From positions 1 through 7,993 of the forward strand of contig JAUHZM010000138.1 in NCBI GenBank assembly GCA_030426005.1: a DNA stretch of 7,993 bases. Direction: 5' to 3'. Below are positions 1 through 6,105 of the stretch, one piece after another. Both the position numbers and the translations under genes were made by a program. A model generated the notes under the pieces. That model worked only from the letters and a program-made list of their open reading frames with translations, was not told the origin of the DNA and searched no databases. The DNA comes from Gammaproteobacteria bacterium. Lineage in GTDB: Bacteria > Pseudomonadota > Gammaproteobacteria > Arenicellales > Arenicellaceae. Position 1 is the first letter of the stretch; the number at the start of each line of letters is the position of its first letter.

Positions 1-10
1 GCAAGTGTGC

Positions 11-42
11 GTGCGCAATATCAATCCTAGCAGTGCGCAATA
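11..42 (-). repeat. 10-bp direct repeat flanking a candidate -10 box
   Basis: GTGCGCAATA on the plus strand occurs at 11-20 and again at 33-42, with starts 22 bp apart, about two helical turns. Read on the minus strand, one copy lies in the promoter spacer and the other just downstream of the -10 hexamer at 24-29. This placement would suit an operator for a protein binding the same face of the helix. No regulator is identified. Confidence 0.4.
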
Positions 43-52
43 ACATTCTCAA
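24..52 (-). promoter_or_regulatory. candidate sigma70-type promoter reading off the left edge
   Basis: Read on the minus strand, TTGAGA (47-52) is followed by exactly 17 bases and then TAGGAT (24-29). TGC directly precedes the -10, giving an extended -10 motif. The match to consensus is moderate. Two copies of TATTGCGCAC flank the -10 box. The gene it would drive lies outside the window, so the call rests on motif spacing only. Confidence 0.35.
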
Positions 53-190
53 TAAAATATCTAAGCCTTTGATTTTCTTTGCTTTGTTTAATATCAAAAG
101 TGGCAAAGTGTGCGCGAGATGGGGCTTAAAGTTACCCATTTTTAGTAAATCAACGAGACATACTGTTTATTTATGCAGTATTTTAGTTGG

Positions 191-212
191 AAAAATATGA
201 CCGGATATCCGG
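191..212 (-). terminator. weak intrinsic-terminator-like hairpin after tRNA-Leu
   Basis: Read on the minus strand, the palindrome CCGGATATCCGG (201-212) can form a short hairpin, extendable by a G-U pair. It is followed by TCATATTTTT (191-200). It lies about 55 bases beyond the 3' end of the tRNA, where a terminator is expected. The stem is short and the U-run starts several bases after it, so termination may be inefficient. Confidence 0.4.
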
Positions 213-267
213 CGTAGGCTGGAGTTTTAGTGCGTGAAATTCGAGAGGGATTTTGAGACTTTTGGAA

Positions 268-354
268 TGGTGCCCAGGAGAGGACTTGAACCTCCACGGC
301 CGTAAGGCCACTAGCACCTGAAGCTAGCGTGTCTACCAATTCCACCACCTGGGC
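268..354 (-). tRNA. tRNA-Leu (anticodon CAG)
   Basis: The minus strand folds as a complete class II tRNA. The acceptor stem is GCCCAGG paired with CCTGGGC, followed by discriminator A and an encoded CCA (268-270). The D region contains AATTGGTAGA. The anticodon stem is CTAGC/GCTAG, with loop TTCAGGT and anticodon CAG at 318-320. A long variable arm, GGCC-TTAC-GGCC, is typical of leucine tRNAs, and the T loop is TTCAAGT. It decodes CUG. The first 24 nt (331-354) are the segment repeated upstream. All stems are intact (one G-U in the T stem), so the gene looks functional, but its apparent promoter is more than 400 bp away behind the repeats. Confidence 0.97.
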
Positions 355-766
355 ATACTGCATATTGTGGATACGTGAAGTGATTCACGCTGCCCTGAGA
401 TTGTTCGACACGCTACGCGTGGCCGCTTTGCGGCACTTGAACTTTGTCCATTCGGACTCGGTTCTTCGTCTACCAATTCCACCACCTGGGCATACTGCAT
501 ATCGTGGATACGTGAAGTGATTCACGCCGCCCTGAGATCGTTCGACACGCTACGCGTGGCCGCTTCGCGGCACTTGAACTTCGTCCGTTCGGACTCGGTT
601 CTTCGTCTACCAATTCCACCACCTGGGCATACTGCATATTGTGGATACGTAAAGTGATTCACGCTGCCCTGAGATTGTTCGACACGCTACGCGTGGCCGC
701 TTTGCGGCACTCGAACTTCGTCCATTCGGACTCGGTTCTTCGTCTACCAATTCCACCACTGGGGCA
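331..766 (-). repeat. 137-bp tandem repeats carrying the 5' end of tRNA-Leu
   Basis: Three complete units (331-467, 468-604, 605-741) and a partial fourth (742-766) repeat with an exact 137-bp period. Each complete unit contains the first 24 nt of the tRNA-Leu gene plus its upstream flank. The first unit overlaps the real tRNA, so copies 2 and 3 are tRNA fragments lacking the anticodon arm and 3' half. The complete units differ at only eight sites, all transitions. The period is not a multiple of three, so coding is unlikely. On the sense strand each unit can form several hairpins: 374-389, a three-way junction at 403-442 and 446-457, in first-unit coordinates. The array lies between a strong promoter and the tRNA and is probably transcribed as a long leader that RNase P removes. 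E. coli tyrT has comparable repeats built on the tRNA 3' end; a relation is not implied. Confidence 0.9.
742..765 (-). pseudogene. promoter-proximal fragment of a tRNA-Leu 5' end
   Basis: This 24-nt segment matches the 5' end of the intact tRNA-Leu except for two bases in the acceptor region: it reads GCCCCAG where the intact gene has GCCCAGG. It begins only about a dozen bases downstream of the TATAAT box, the normal position for a tRNA gene. It is therefore plausibly the remnant of the original promoter-proximal tRNA. No matching 3' half follows it, so it cannot yield a tRNA. Confidence 0.6.
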
Positions 767-776
767 AGGAGGGGCG

Positions 777-805
777 ATTATATAGCGTTGTGCGCTGGTG
801 CAAAA
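777..805 (-). promoter_or_regulatory. tRNA-Leu/repeat-array promoter
   Basis: Read on the minus strand there is a perfect TATAAT (777-782). A -35 candidate lies in the TTTTGCAC stretch (798-805); depending on the hexamer chosen the spacer is 15 to 17 bases. The sequence between -10 and the expected start is CGCCCCTCC, a GC-rich discriminator of the kind found in stable-RNA promoters under stringent control. The start would be near 770, a few bases before the first tRNA-like fragment. It points into the array and the tRNA and away from the signalling operon, whose last gene ends at 838. Confidence 0.75.
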
Positions 806-837
806 GCGGAATTTGAAAATTTCTCGTTAGTTTTTAA

Positions 838-1311
838 TCACTCTCGGGCGTCGATGGAATCGAGGCTTACGATGAGCTGCGCGGTGTTGCCGCGCCACTT
901 TAAGGGCAAAACGTAACTCAAGCGTTCGGGCTTGAGACTGTCGTTGTCGAGGTGGCCGCAGATGACTTTGGGAGTGGAGATATGGAACTCAGGGCCGAGG
1001 GTTTTTCTTACATTACCGGATATCGTGTTGGCGACTTCGCCCACGATGTCGGACATATATTGATCTGTAAATTCTGACTCGCCTAAGCTGAGCAACAGGT
1101 ACTTAAGTAAGGCGCGCGACGATGAGAAAAACACGAAGCCTTTGGTTTTGCCTGAAATCGCAATGGCTCCGGTGAGATCAAGCCCCAGTTGCTCATGATT
1201 CCGCACCAGATACGGCGTGCCGAGTTCGAGTGATTTGGGGTCTTTAGACACGTGTGCGAAATAACGCGACACGCCATCCAGAAAGGTAGTGATGTGTTGT
1301 AAATCTTTCAT
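838..1311 (-). CDS. CheX-like chemotaxis phosphatase
   Basis: This 157-residue protein resembles the CheX/CheC phosphatase family, which removes phosphate from CheY-type receivers. The segment DIVGEVANTISGN (residues 88-100) has the family's acidic residue, Glu92 and Asn95 in the D-x3-E-x2-N pattern; the Glu and Asn are the known catalytic pair. A proline follows at 114, slightly closer than in the classic pattern. The central DLTGAIAISG strand and the following helix fit the CheX fold. There is no signal peptide, so it should be cytoplasmic. Its ATG overlaps the receiver stop as ATGA, with GGGG just upstream, implying translational coupling. The inferred role is to reset the receiver encoded immediately before it. 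It is last in the operon; its stop lies next to the tRNA promoter region. Confidence 0.85.
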   Translation of the reverse strand: MKDLQHITTFLDGVSRYFAHVSKDPKSLELGTPYLVRNHEQLGLDLTGAIAISGKTKGFVFFSSSRALLKYLLLSLGESEFTDQYMSDIVGEVANTISGNVRKTLGPEFHISTPKVICGHLDNDSLKPERLSYVLPLKWRGNTAQLIVSLDSIDARE

Positions 1312-1676
1312 CGTTGCCCCGCTACTTTTAACACCTGTTCGATTGCGCTTTGCAAATCACTCTCGGTAAATGGCTTACAGAGAAACCCGTTGGCGCCGTA
1401 TTTGAGCGCGGTGATGGCGGTGTGTTTGTCAGACAAGGCCGACACCACCAGAATCGCGGCTTTAGGGGCGACGGTAACCATATGCCGGATACATTCAACG
1501 CCGCCCATTTCAGGCATGGTGAGGTCCATGGTAATGAGGTCTGGCAGTTCCTTTTTGGCGGACTCCAACGCCTGACGCCCATTCTCTGCGCGTTCCACTT
1601 TGGCAAATCGCGAGAGTAGACTACGGCTGATTTTGTTTCTGATCACTAGGGAATCGTCAACGATTAAGAGCTTCAT
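1308..1676 (-). CDS. single-domain CheY-like response regulator
   Basis: The 122-residue protein is a stand-alone receiver domain with no output domain. The hallmark residues are present: the acidic pair Asp7-Asp8, phospho-acceptor Asp51 in MDLTMPEMGG, Ser79 at the switch Thr/Ser position and Lys101 in the KPF motif. By family knowledge it would take phosphate from a histidine on a kinase or Hpt domain and signal by protein contact. The likely donor is the kinase encoded 10 bases upstream and the likely phosphatase is the CheX-like product downstream. A good ribosome site, AGGAG, overlaps the kinase stop codon region and sits 6 bases before the ATG, consistent with coupled translation. The target of the phosphorylated form cannot be told from this window. 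Confidence 0.93.
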   Translation of the reverse strand: MKLLIVDDSLVIRNKISRSLLSRFAKVERAENGRQALESAKKELPDLITMDLTMPEMGGVECIRHMVTVAPKAAILVVSALSDKHTAITALKYGANGFLCKPFTESDLQSAIEQVLKVAGQR

Positions 1677-1685
1677 GTGCGACTC

Positions 1686-3833
1686 CTAGGCGACCTTGGC
1701 GTTCAATGGTGAATCATCGACCTGGCTTGAACAGCTAAACAGAAAAATGAACTGCGTGAACTCTTTGGCCACGCTGCGCACCTGAACTTTGGCACCGATC
1801 TGTTTGGCTAAATCCCACACCAAAGGTAAGCCGACGCCGCGACCCGCTGTGGCATCGGCCTGTGTTTTGGTGCTGAAGGACTCGGTGAACACAAACTTCA
1901 ACAGTTCTGCTTTAGACAGCGCGCGATCCACCGCCGGCTCGGCGTGCTGAGCTTTCACTGCCCGCTCAATGGCAGCATAATCAAAACCCCGACCATCGTC
2001 TTCAACCACGAACCGGTAGTTACCCTGACCATCATCGCTGAGTGCAAGCTGGATTCGACCGACGCTGGGTTTACGGTTTGCGCGCCGGCCGTCAGCTGAC
2101 TCAATGCCGTGCGCTAGGCTGTTACGCACCAGTTGCACCGCCATCGAATACAAAGATTGTTCAACATGGCGCGGTAATGGGTGTTCGAACCCCCGCACGT
2201 CGAGCATTGCAGCTACGCCCTGCTCGGCGGCGATTTCGTCGACCATAGTTTGCAACCCATGCCAGCGCTGATTGATCGCAGGCGGCATTGTTGGACCAGC
2301 CAGTGCTTTTGCGCCTTGATTGGTGACGGATTGATCGTAGCGAATACCGTATTGTTGAAGCCGCTCACACAGGCTTTTGAGTAACTCGATGTTTTCAATG
2401 ATTTGCTTGAGTTCCACCGTCAGCGGCAACACATCACGCCCACTCAGAGGCTCCGCCTTCGCTCGTTGCAACAGCAAGGCGATGTCTTCTTCAAACGCGT
2501 GCACTTGTTCGCCCAGGGTGGTTAAACCAATGCTGCGTGCGTCGCCTTTGACACGGTGCGCGAGTGGCATGATTTGCGTCAAACTCTCGGCAATACTTTG
2601 CGCCTGACCACGCTGACTTTTGAGAACCTGATTCACTTTGGCGAGCGATGACATACCCTGATCGATAAACAAGCGCAGCTCGTCTGGGTTGATTGGCAAA
2701 ATTTGCGAAAACAAGGCCAACTGGGTGTGCATCTTGGTTTCGGAGGCTTCCTGGGTACTGCGCAATTTAACGCGATCCGTGATGTCTTGCACGGTCACCA
2801 ACAACACGGTTTCGCCGTCTTCCTGCACGAGCGGTGCAAAACTGAAGTTGAGGAACTTTTCTTCGTGCTTCCCACTCGGCGCTTCAACAAAGGCTTTAAC
2901 TTCTTTCAGTGGATTCAGGTCGCCAATCAGGTCTGGACTCACATGCTGTTTGAAATACAAGGAGATAAAATCATGCGCACTACGCGCAGTCGACTCGGTG
3001 ACGTATCGGTTCAAAAACGCGGCGAATTTGCGCCCGGCAATCTGATTGGTGCCAAAGATTTCTTCCAATCGGCCTGAGTGTTGCAGACCGATCCGCAGAT
3101 TAGCATCGACCAGACACACGCCGTCATCAATGCTGGCGAGCAATTGATCGGATTCATGCTGCTTTAATTCAAGTCGACGGTCACGCGTTCGTAGCTGTTT
3201 TAGAAAATGGAATAAGATCACAAAAAAGTTAATCGTCGCGAGGGAGATACCGGCGACTTGTGCGCGTCTTAGCAAGGTGGTTTGCGCTTCGGCTTCGTGA
3301 CTGAAGTGATCAGTCAGTTGGGTCATGAGGTCAAACAGCACCAGGTTATTGCGCGCGATGAACTCCGACGCTGGCTTGATTTCTTCGTCGGTTATCAGCG
3401 TGTCTTTCATCAACGGGGAAATCGCTGTTTCAAAGCCAGACCATAACTGGTTCGCCTGACTCAGGAGGAACCTGCCGCGTTCGGTTGTCACTGGATCGAC
3501 GTGAATTTTCTCGCCAGTTTCGGTCGAGGTAGCCCGCCCTCCGTGCGTCAACGCATTCAGTGTTTCACCAAACAGGGTGTAGTGACTGCGCAGCTCTTCT
3601 AAGCCGGACTGATACACCCATTGCTGTAGTTTTTGCGACTTGATGTAAAGAGTTGCTTTCGACATCTGCTGACTCAAGGTGCTTTGCCGTGCTGCCAGGT
3701 TAATCAACTCGGTCTGCTCAGCGATCCTGCCAGAGGTATAGAAATTGAGAATCAGCACGCCTAAATCAAAAATGATAAACAGCGCAATGGAAATAACGAG
3801 AAATCGGTATTTACCGAACAACTTAGAGAACAC
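1686..3833 (-). CDS. membrane CheA-like histidine kinase with PilJ-type sensor, PAS and Hpt domains
   Basis: With a GTG start at 3833 the product has 715 residues. In order: a membrane span (about 11-32); a periplasmic helical sensor with a PilJ/P-box-like motif, INLAARQSTLSQQMSKA (about 44-60); a second span (about 193-211); a PAS-like domain (about 230-352) ending in the usual VTVQDITD; an Hpt domain with HRVKGDARSIG and phospho-acceptor His426; and a CheA-type ATPase. The ATPase has N box LVRNSLAHGIE (Asn571), DDGRGFD (612-618), FTESFST and GRGVGL (664-669). No CheW-like domain follows, so coupling to classical receptor arrays is unlikely. The start was chosen because AGAGGT lies 9 bases before GTG and directly precedes the first membrane span. 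The same frame stays open to an ATG at 4157, but those 108 residues are rich in Cys, Trp and Arg and look non-coding. It is the first gene of the operon and probably passes phosphate to the adjacent receiver. Confidence 0.85.
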   Translation of the reverse strand: MFSKLFGKYRFLVISIALFIIFDLGVLILNFYTSGRIAEQTELINLAARQSTLSQQMSKATLYIKSQKLQQWVYQSGLEELRSHYTLFGETLNALTHGGRATSTETGEKIHVDPVTTERGRFLLSQANQLWSGFETAISPLMKDTLITDEEIKPASEFIARNNLVLFDLMTQLTDHFSHEAEAQTTLLRRAQVAGISLATINFFVILFHFLKQLRTRDRRLELKQHESDQLLASIDDGVCLVDANLRIGLQHSGRLEEIFGTNQIAGRKFAAFLNRYVTESTARSAHDFISLYFKQHVSPDLIGDLNPLKEVKAFVEAPSGKHEEKFLNFSFAPLVQEDGETVLLVTVQDITDRVKLRSTQEASETKMHTQLALFSQILPINPDELRLFIDQGMSSLAKVNQVLKSQRGQAQSIAESLTQIMPLAHRVKGDARSIGLTTLGEQVHAFEEDIALLLQRAKAEPLSGRDVLPLTVELKQIIENIELLKSLCERLQQYGIRYDQSVTNQGAKALAGPTMPPAINQRWHGLQTMVDEIAAEQGVAAMLDVRGFEHPLPRHVEQSLYSMAVQLVRNSLAHGIESADGRRANRKPSVGRIQLALSDDGQGNYRFVVEDDGRGFDYAAIERAVKAQHAEPAVDRALSKAELLKFVFTESFSTKTQADATAGRGVGLPLVWDLAKQIGAKVQVRSVAKEFTQFIFLFSCSSQVDDSPLNAKVA

Positions 3834-4216
3834 GACTAACTTACCTCTACCGACTGGTAGCTCTACCCAGCCAAAAACAATGGCCAACCGATCTCCATTT
3901 TTGAGCCTTTGCGTGACAGTAAGATGACGATTGTCTGTAAAAGTTAACAATCTGCAGAATTCCCGGCAGGCCTTGTCCGGTCGCGGTTTTGCTTCGTTCA
4001 AGACGATGACAAAAATTGACAATCTCGGACGTCGATGTGCCCATTTGCAATTGCCGCACGCAGTTTTAATAATCCAGACATAAAAATGACTCGGTCGCAC
4101 AATTGACTCAAACAACTGCGCCACCCAAGTGGCTTGCGACCAAAAAATAACTGACAAAACATTGGGTGAAGAGACCTCGTGGTAGCCAGTCTCGGATGAG
4201 GGGTTTCGGTTAATTT
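3834..4216. other. divergent intergenic region between kinase operon and 278-residue protein gene
   Basis: This 383-bp region must hold the promoters of both divergent units if the GTG start of the kinase is right. No pair of -35/-10 hexamers is convincing; TTGACA at 4016-4021 on the plus strand lacks a good -10. Next to the kinase start, the segments CTACC (3847-3851), GGTAG (3856-3860) and CTACC (3863-3867) allow two mutually exclusive small hairpins beside the ribosome site. The minus-strand frame remains open here, so a longer kinase start cannot be fully excluded. Confidence 0.5.
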
Positions 4217-5053
4217 ATGACACAGAGTAAAAACAAATTATTACTGTTCTTCGACCACGAAGACAGTCACAAGACCTGCCTGTTGATGTTTCTCAAACTC
4301 AACGAGGAGGACTTTGCACAGGCTCAGCGATTTGCCAACCAATTTAAAATGAAATTGCCACGACAATGGGGCGTCGAGTGGACCGAACCTGAGGTGACTG
4401 CGCGGCCAGATTACATTCGGGTTGAATACCAGAGCAATGCTGGCGAGGAGTTACCTTACGAACTATTACACGGACTGTTCAAAGCTGGTTTGCGCGGTGC
4501 GGCCATCGAATCTCACTTCCCTGACAGCGACACCACCATGCAGCACTTTTTTGTTCGCGGTTCGATGGTCATCTCCAAGTCGCTGTATAAACGCGTAGAC
4601 CGCGCTGCGGAAATCGTGGCGAGTCAGTTTTCGAAAACGGAAGAACAGGCCGAACAGCCAGAGCTGGAAAAACCGATGTCGTTGCGTCGCATACTCATGG
4701 AACGTGAGCAACAAGCTGAGCAAGCCGATGTATTCGACGAGCCTATGTCATCTGAGCCCATTGAGTTTGAAGCGGATGCCGCCGCATTAGCCGACCTAGA
4801 CGCTGAGACGGACGAGCTGCTGCGTAAGTCATTGATAAGACAAGCCATCGTAAAAGGAACAATACAGGGTTTGCCGGTTGGTGTGATCGCTGCGCTGGTC
4901 CTTGATGGTGGCTGGTTGTGGCTAGGCCTTGGACTGATATTGGCAGTTGGGCTATCGCTGTTTTATGTAAAGCGCAATCTGGACGAGTTCGAAAACGATG
5001 ATTTTTCGATCGAACTGGATGATGGCTTCTCGGAGATTAACCAGACCGAATAA
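4217..5053 (+). CDS. unrecognised protein with C-terminal membrane hairpin
   Basis: I do not recognise this 278-residue protein. The first 135 residues look like a soluble mixed alpha/beta domain without a signal peptide. Residues 140-205 form a highly charged Glu/Gln/Ala-rich linker. Two close hydrophobic spans (about 212-229 and 232-250) are separated by a Gly-Gly turn, and the tail is very acidic. The two spans would put both ends on the same side, probably the cytoplasm. The ATG at 4217 is the first good start; GAGGGG lies about 13 bases upstream, a long spacing, so initiation may be weak. It is divergent from the kinase operon and could share regulation with it, but no functional link is shown. 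It ends at a strong hairpin at 5065-5087. Confidence 0.8.
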   Translation: MTQSKNKLLLFFDHEDSHKTCLLMFLKLNEEDFAQAQRFANQFKMKLPRQWGVEWTEPEVTARPDYIRVEYQSNAGEELPYELLHGLFKAGLRGAAIESHFPDSDTTMQHFFVRGSMVISKSLYKRVDRAAEIVASQFSKTEEQAEQPELEKPMSLRRILMEREQQAEQADVFDEPMSSEPIEFEADAAALADLDAETDELLRKSLIRQAIVKGTIQGLPVGVIAALVLDGGWLWLGLGLILAVGLSLFYVKRNLDEFENDDFSIELDDGFSEINQTE

Positions 5054-5064
5054 ATGACACAAAC

Positions 5065-5087
5065 CGCCACCGCATTGGGCGATGGCG
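5065..5087. terminator. probable bidirectional terminator
   Basis: The inverted repeat CGCCACCGC / GCGATGGCG with a 5-base loop lies between two convergent genes that end at 5053 and 5100. Read on the minus strand all nine positions pair, one as G-U; on the plus strand one A-C mismatch remains. Plus-strand sequence after it is T-rich (ATTCTCTTGTGTTTAT), while on the minus side the tract is GTTTGTGTCATTTATT. The position and stem support termination in both directions, though neither has a clean T-run. Confidence 0.6.
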
Positions 5088-5099
5088 ATTCTCTTGTGT

Positions 5100-5516
5100 T
5101 TATCGGCGACGCAGCCTGAAATTTGGAATGTACATGGACTGGCTTGAGTTACCTATTCGGGTGCACTCATTGTCTTCATTCCAACTGAATGTGACGAACG
5201 AAAAAGCGCTGATTGACTGAATTGCTTCAATCAATTCCGTATTAAACGTGCTGCAAAGAATCAACCCCGTTTCGGAGGCATCGAGTCGCGCCTGACAAAA
5301 GGCGTAGGTAATGGCGCCGCCAGCATCTTCGTAGTAGCGAACGCCGCAACCGATCAGTTCCTCCTCGTTCGAAGAAAACCGGGCGGTGACCATATCACCG
5401 GAAGCGACACGGTTCACTAGATCGATCGTAACGGGTGCTGGCTGCGTTTTGCCAGCCATAGCCGTGGCACTGATCAGGCTCAGACAGGCTGTGAGTAATA
5501 CACGAGTGAGTTTCAT
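5100..5516 (-). CDS. secreted cysteine-containing protein of unknown function
   Basis: Starting at ATG 5516 the product has 138 residues, with a typical Sec signal peptide: MKLTR, a hydrophobic core and an Ala-Met-Ala cleavage site after residue 21. The start is supported by GAGG six bases upstream; the frame is open further upstream to an ATG at 5594, but that would bury the signal peptide. The mature part has four cysteines (57, 74, 88, 118), which could form two disulfides in the periplasm, and ends with four basic residues around a leucine (RLRRR). No catalytic motif or named domain is visible. It lies 91 bases downstream of the membrane-anchored protein gene on the same strand and may be separately transcribed. 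Confidence 0.75.
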   Translation of the reverse strand: MKLTRVLLTACLSLISATAMAGKTQPAPVTIDLVNRVASGDMVTARFSSNEEELIGCGVRYYEDAGGAITYAFCQARLDASETGLILCSTFNTELIEAIQSISAFSFVTFSWNEDNECTRIGNSSQSMYIPNFRLRRR

Positions 5517-5607
5517 GGTAATCCTCATTGTTGTGTTTAAGTAGGAGTCATCATTCGAGACTGAATCTCTTATGAATCGAACACAATCCCGCACAACGCC
5601 GCCACAT

Positions 5608-6099
5608 TCACTGGCTGATCACGATATTCTCGGTACTGAGTTTACGCATTACCCGGTTCATGGCCTTCTGGCGGTGTTGGCTGGGCAACTCGGCAATCGC
5701 CGACTCTATCTGCCCCATATCAACAGTAGAATACAAACCGTCACTAAGTAAATCAGCAAGTTGGTTATCTAATTCAGTGAAGTCAAATGGCGCACTGATT
5801 TCAGCCACTTCAGTTGACGCTTCGGTGACTGAAACGACCGCGTCGCTGGCTGGTCGCTGCTGCGCGGACAAAGCCTCAGCCAGATCCTGCTGCCACCATG
5901 CCCGCAATTGCTGCACGTCGACTGAATCCAGCGTTGGCTGCGATTGCGGTACCAGTGTTGGTGATGACGAGACCGGGCGACTCATTAGTGCTACATCCAA
6001 CCGCGCGCTAAGCTTTGAACTGAACACCAGCAGGTACGCTATCACCATCAGCTGTAAAACGATGATGGTCCACAGCAGTTTTTCAGAGGAACGCGTCAT
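5608..6099 (-). CDS. single-span membrane-anchored protein of unknown function
   Basis: The 163-residue product has a short basic N terminus, one membrane span (about 9-27) and a long outer region, so it should be anchored in the inner membrane facing the periplasm. A Ser/Pro/Gln-rich linker (about 40-60) precedes a segment with two tryptophans (68-69). The C-terminal 60 residues are predicted to be helical, with a basic stretch HRQKAMNRVMRK (142-153). No family is recognised. Its ATG lies 6 bases after the lipoprotein stop and no strong Shine-Dalgarno is seen, which suggests translational coupling to that gene. A long open frame on the opposite strand (5660-6109) is a shadow. Confidence 0.72.
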   Translation of the reverse strand: MTRSSEKLLWTIIVLQLMVIAYLLVFSSKLSARLDVALMSRPVSSSPTLVPQSQPTLDSVDVQQLRAWWQQDLAEALSAQQRPASDAVVSVTEASTEVAEISAPFDFTELDNQLADLLSDGLYSTVDMGQIESAIAELPSQHRQKAMNRVMRKLSTENIVISQ

Positions 6100-6105
6100 T
6101 CTGGG

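Larger units (their letters stand above)
1..267. other. AT-rich non-coding region left of tRNA-Leu
   Basis: No convincing protein gene is visible on either strand. The stretch holds a terminator-like hairpin just past the tRNA (191-212), a candidate minus-strand promoter (24-52) and a 10-bp direct repeat around that promoter (11-20 and 33-42). An open frame at 142-363 on the minus strand runs through the tRNA and has no protein-like features. The region probably separates the tRNA transcription unit from a gene that starts beyond the left edge. Confidence 0.6.

Noticed and set aside
142..520. Open frames at 142-363 (minus) and 329-520 (plus) over the tRNA and repeats
   Set aside because: They run through the tRNA gene and the tandem array; the 137-bp period shifts frame at each unit, and no ribosome site or protein-like composition is seen.
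331..766. Phage or island attachment sites (attL/attR) at the tRNA
   Set aside because: Repeated tRNA fragments can mark integration, but integrases usually duplicate the 3' part or anticodon region, the copies are in regular tandem, and no integrase or foreign genes are nearby.
331..766. CRISPR array
   Set aside because: The spacers are not unique: the whole 137-bp unit is repeated almost identically, and no cas genes are present.
2689..3077. Plus-strand open frames of 118-124 codons opposite the kinase
   Set aside because: They overlap each other and the PAS region of the kinase and show no start signals or recognisable features.
3834..4157. Kinase start at ATG 4157
   Set aside because: The extra 108 residues are atypical (Cys/Trp/Arg-rich) and have no domain, while GTG 3833 has a ribosome site and leads straight into the first membrane span. 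Not fully excluded.
5517..5594. Start at ATG 5594 for the secreted protein
   Set aside because: It would place 26 polar residues ahead of a classic signal peptide; ATG 5516 has GAGG at good spacing.
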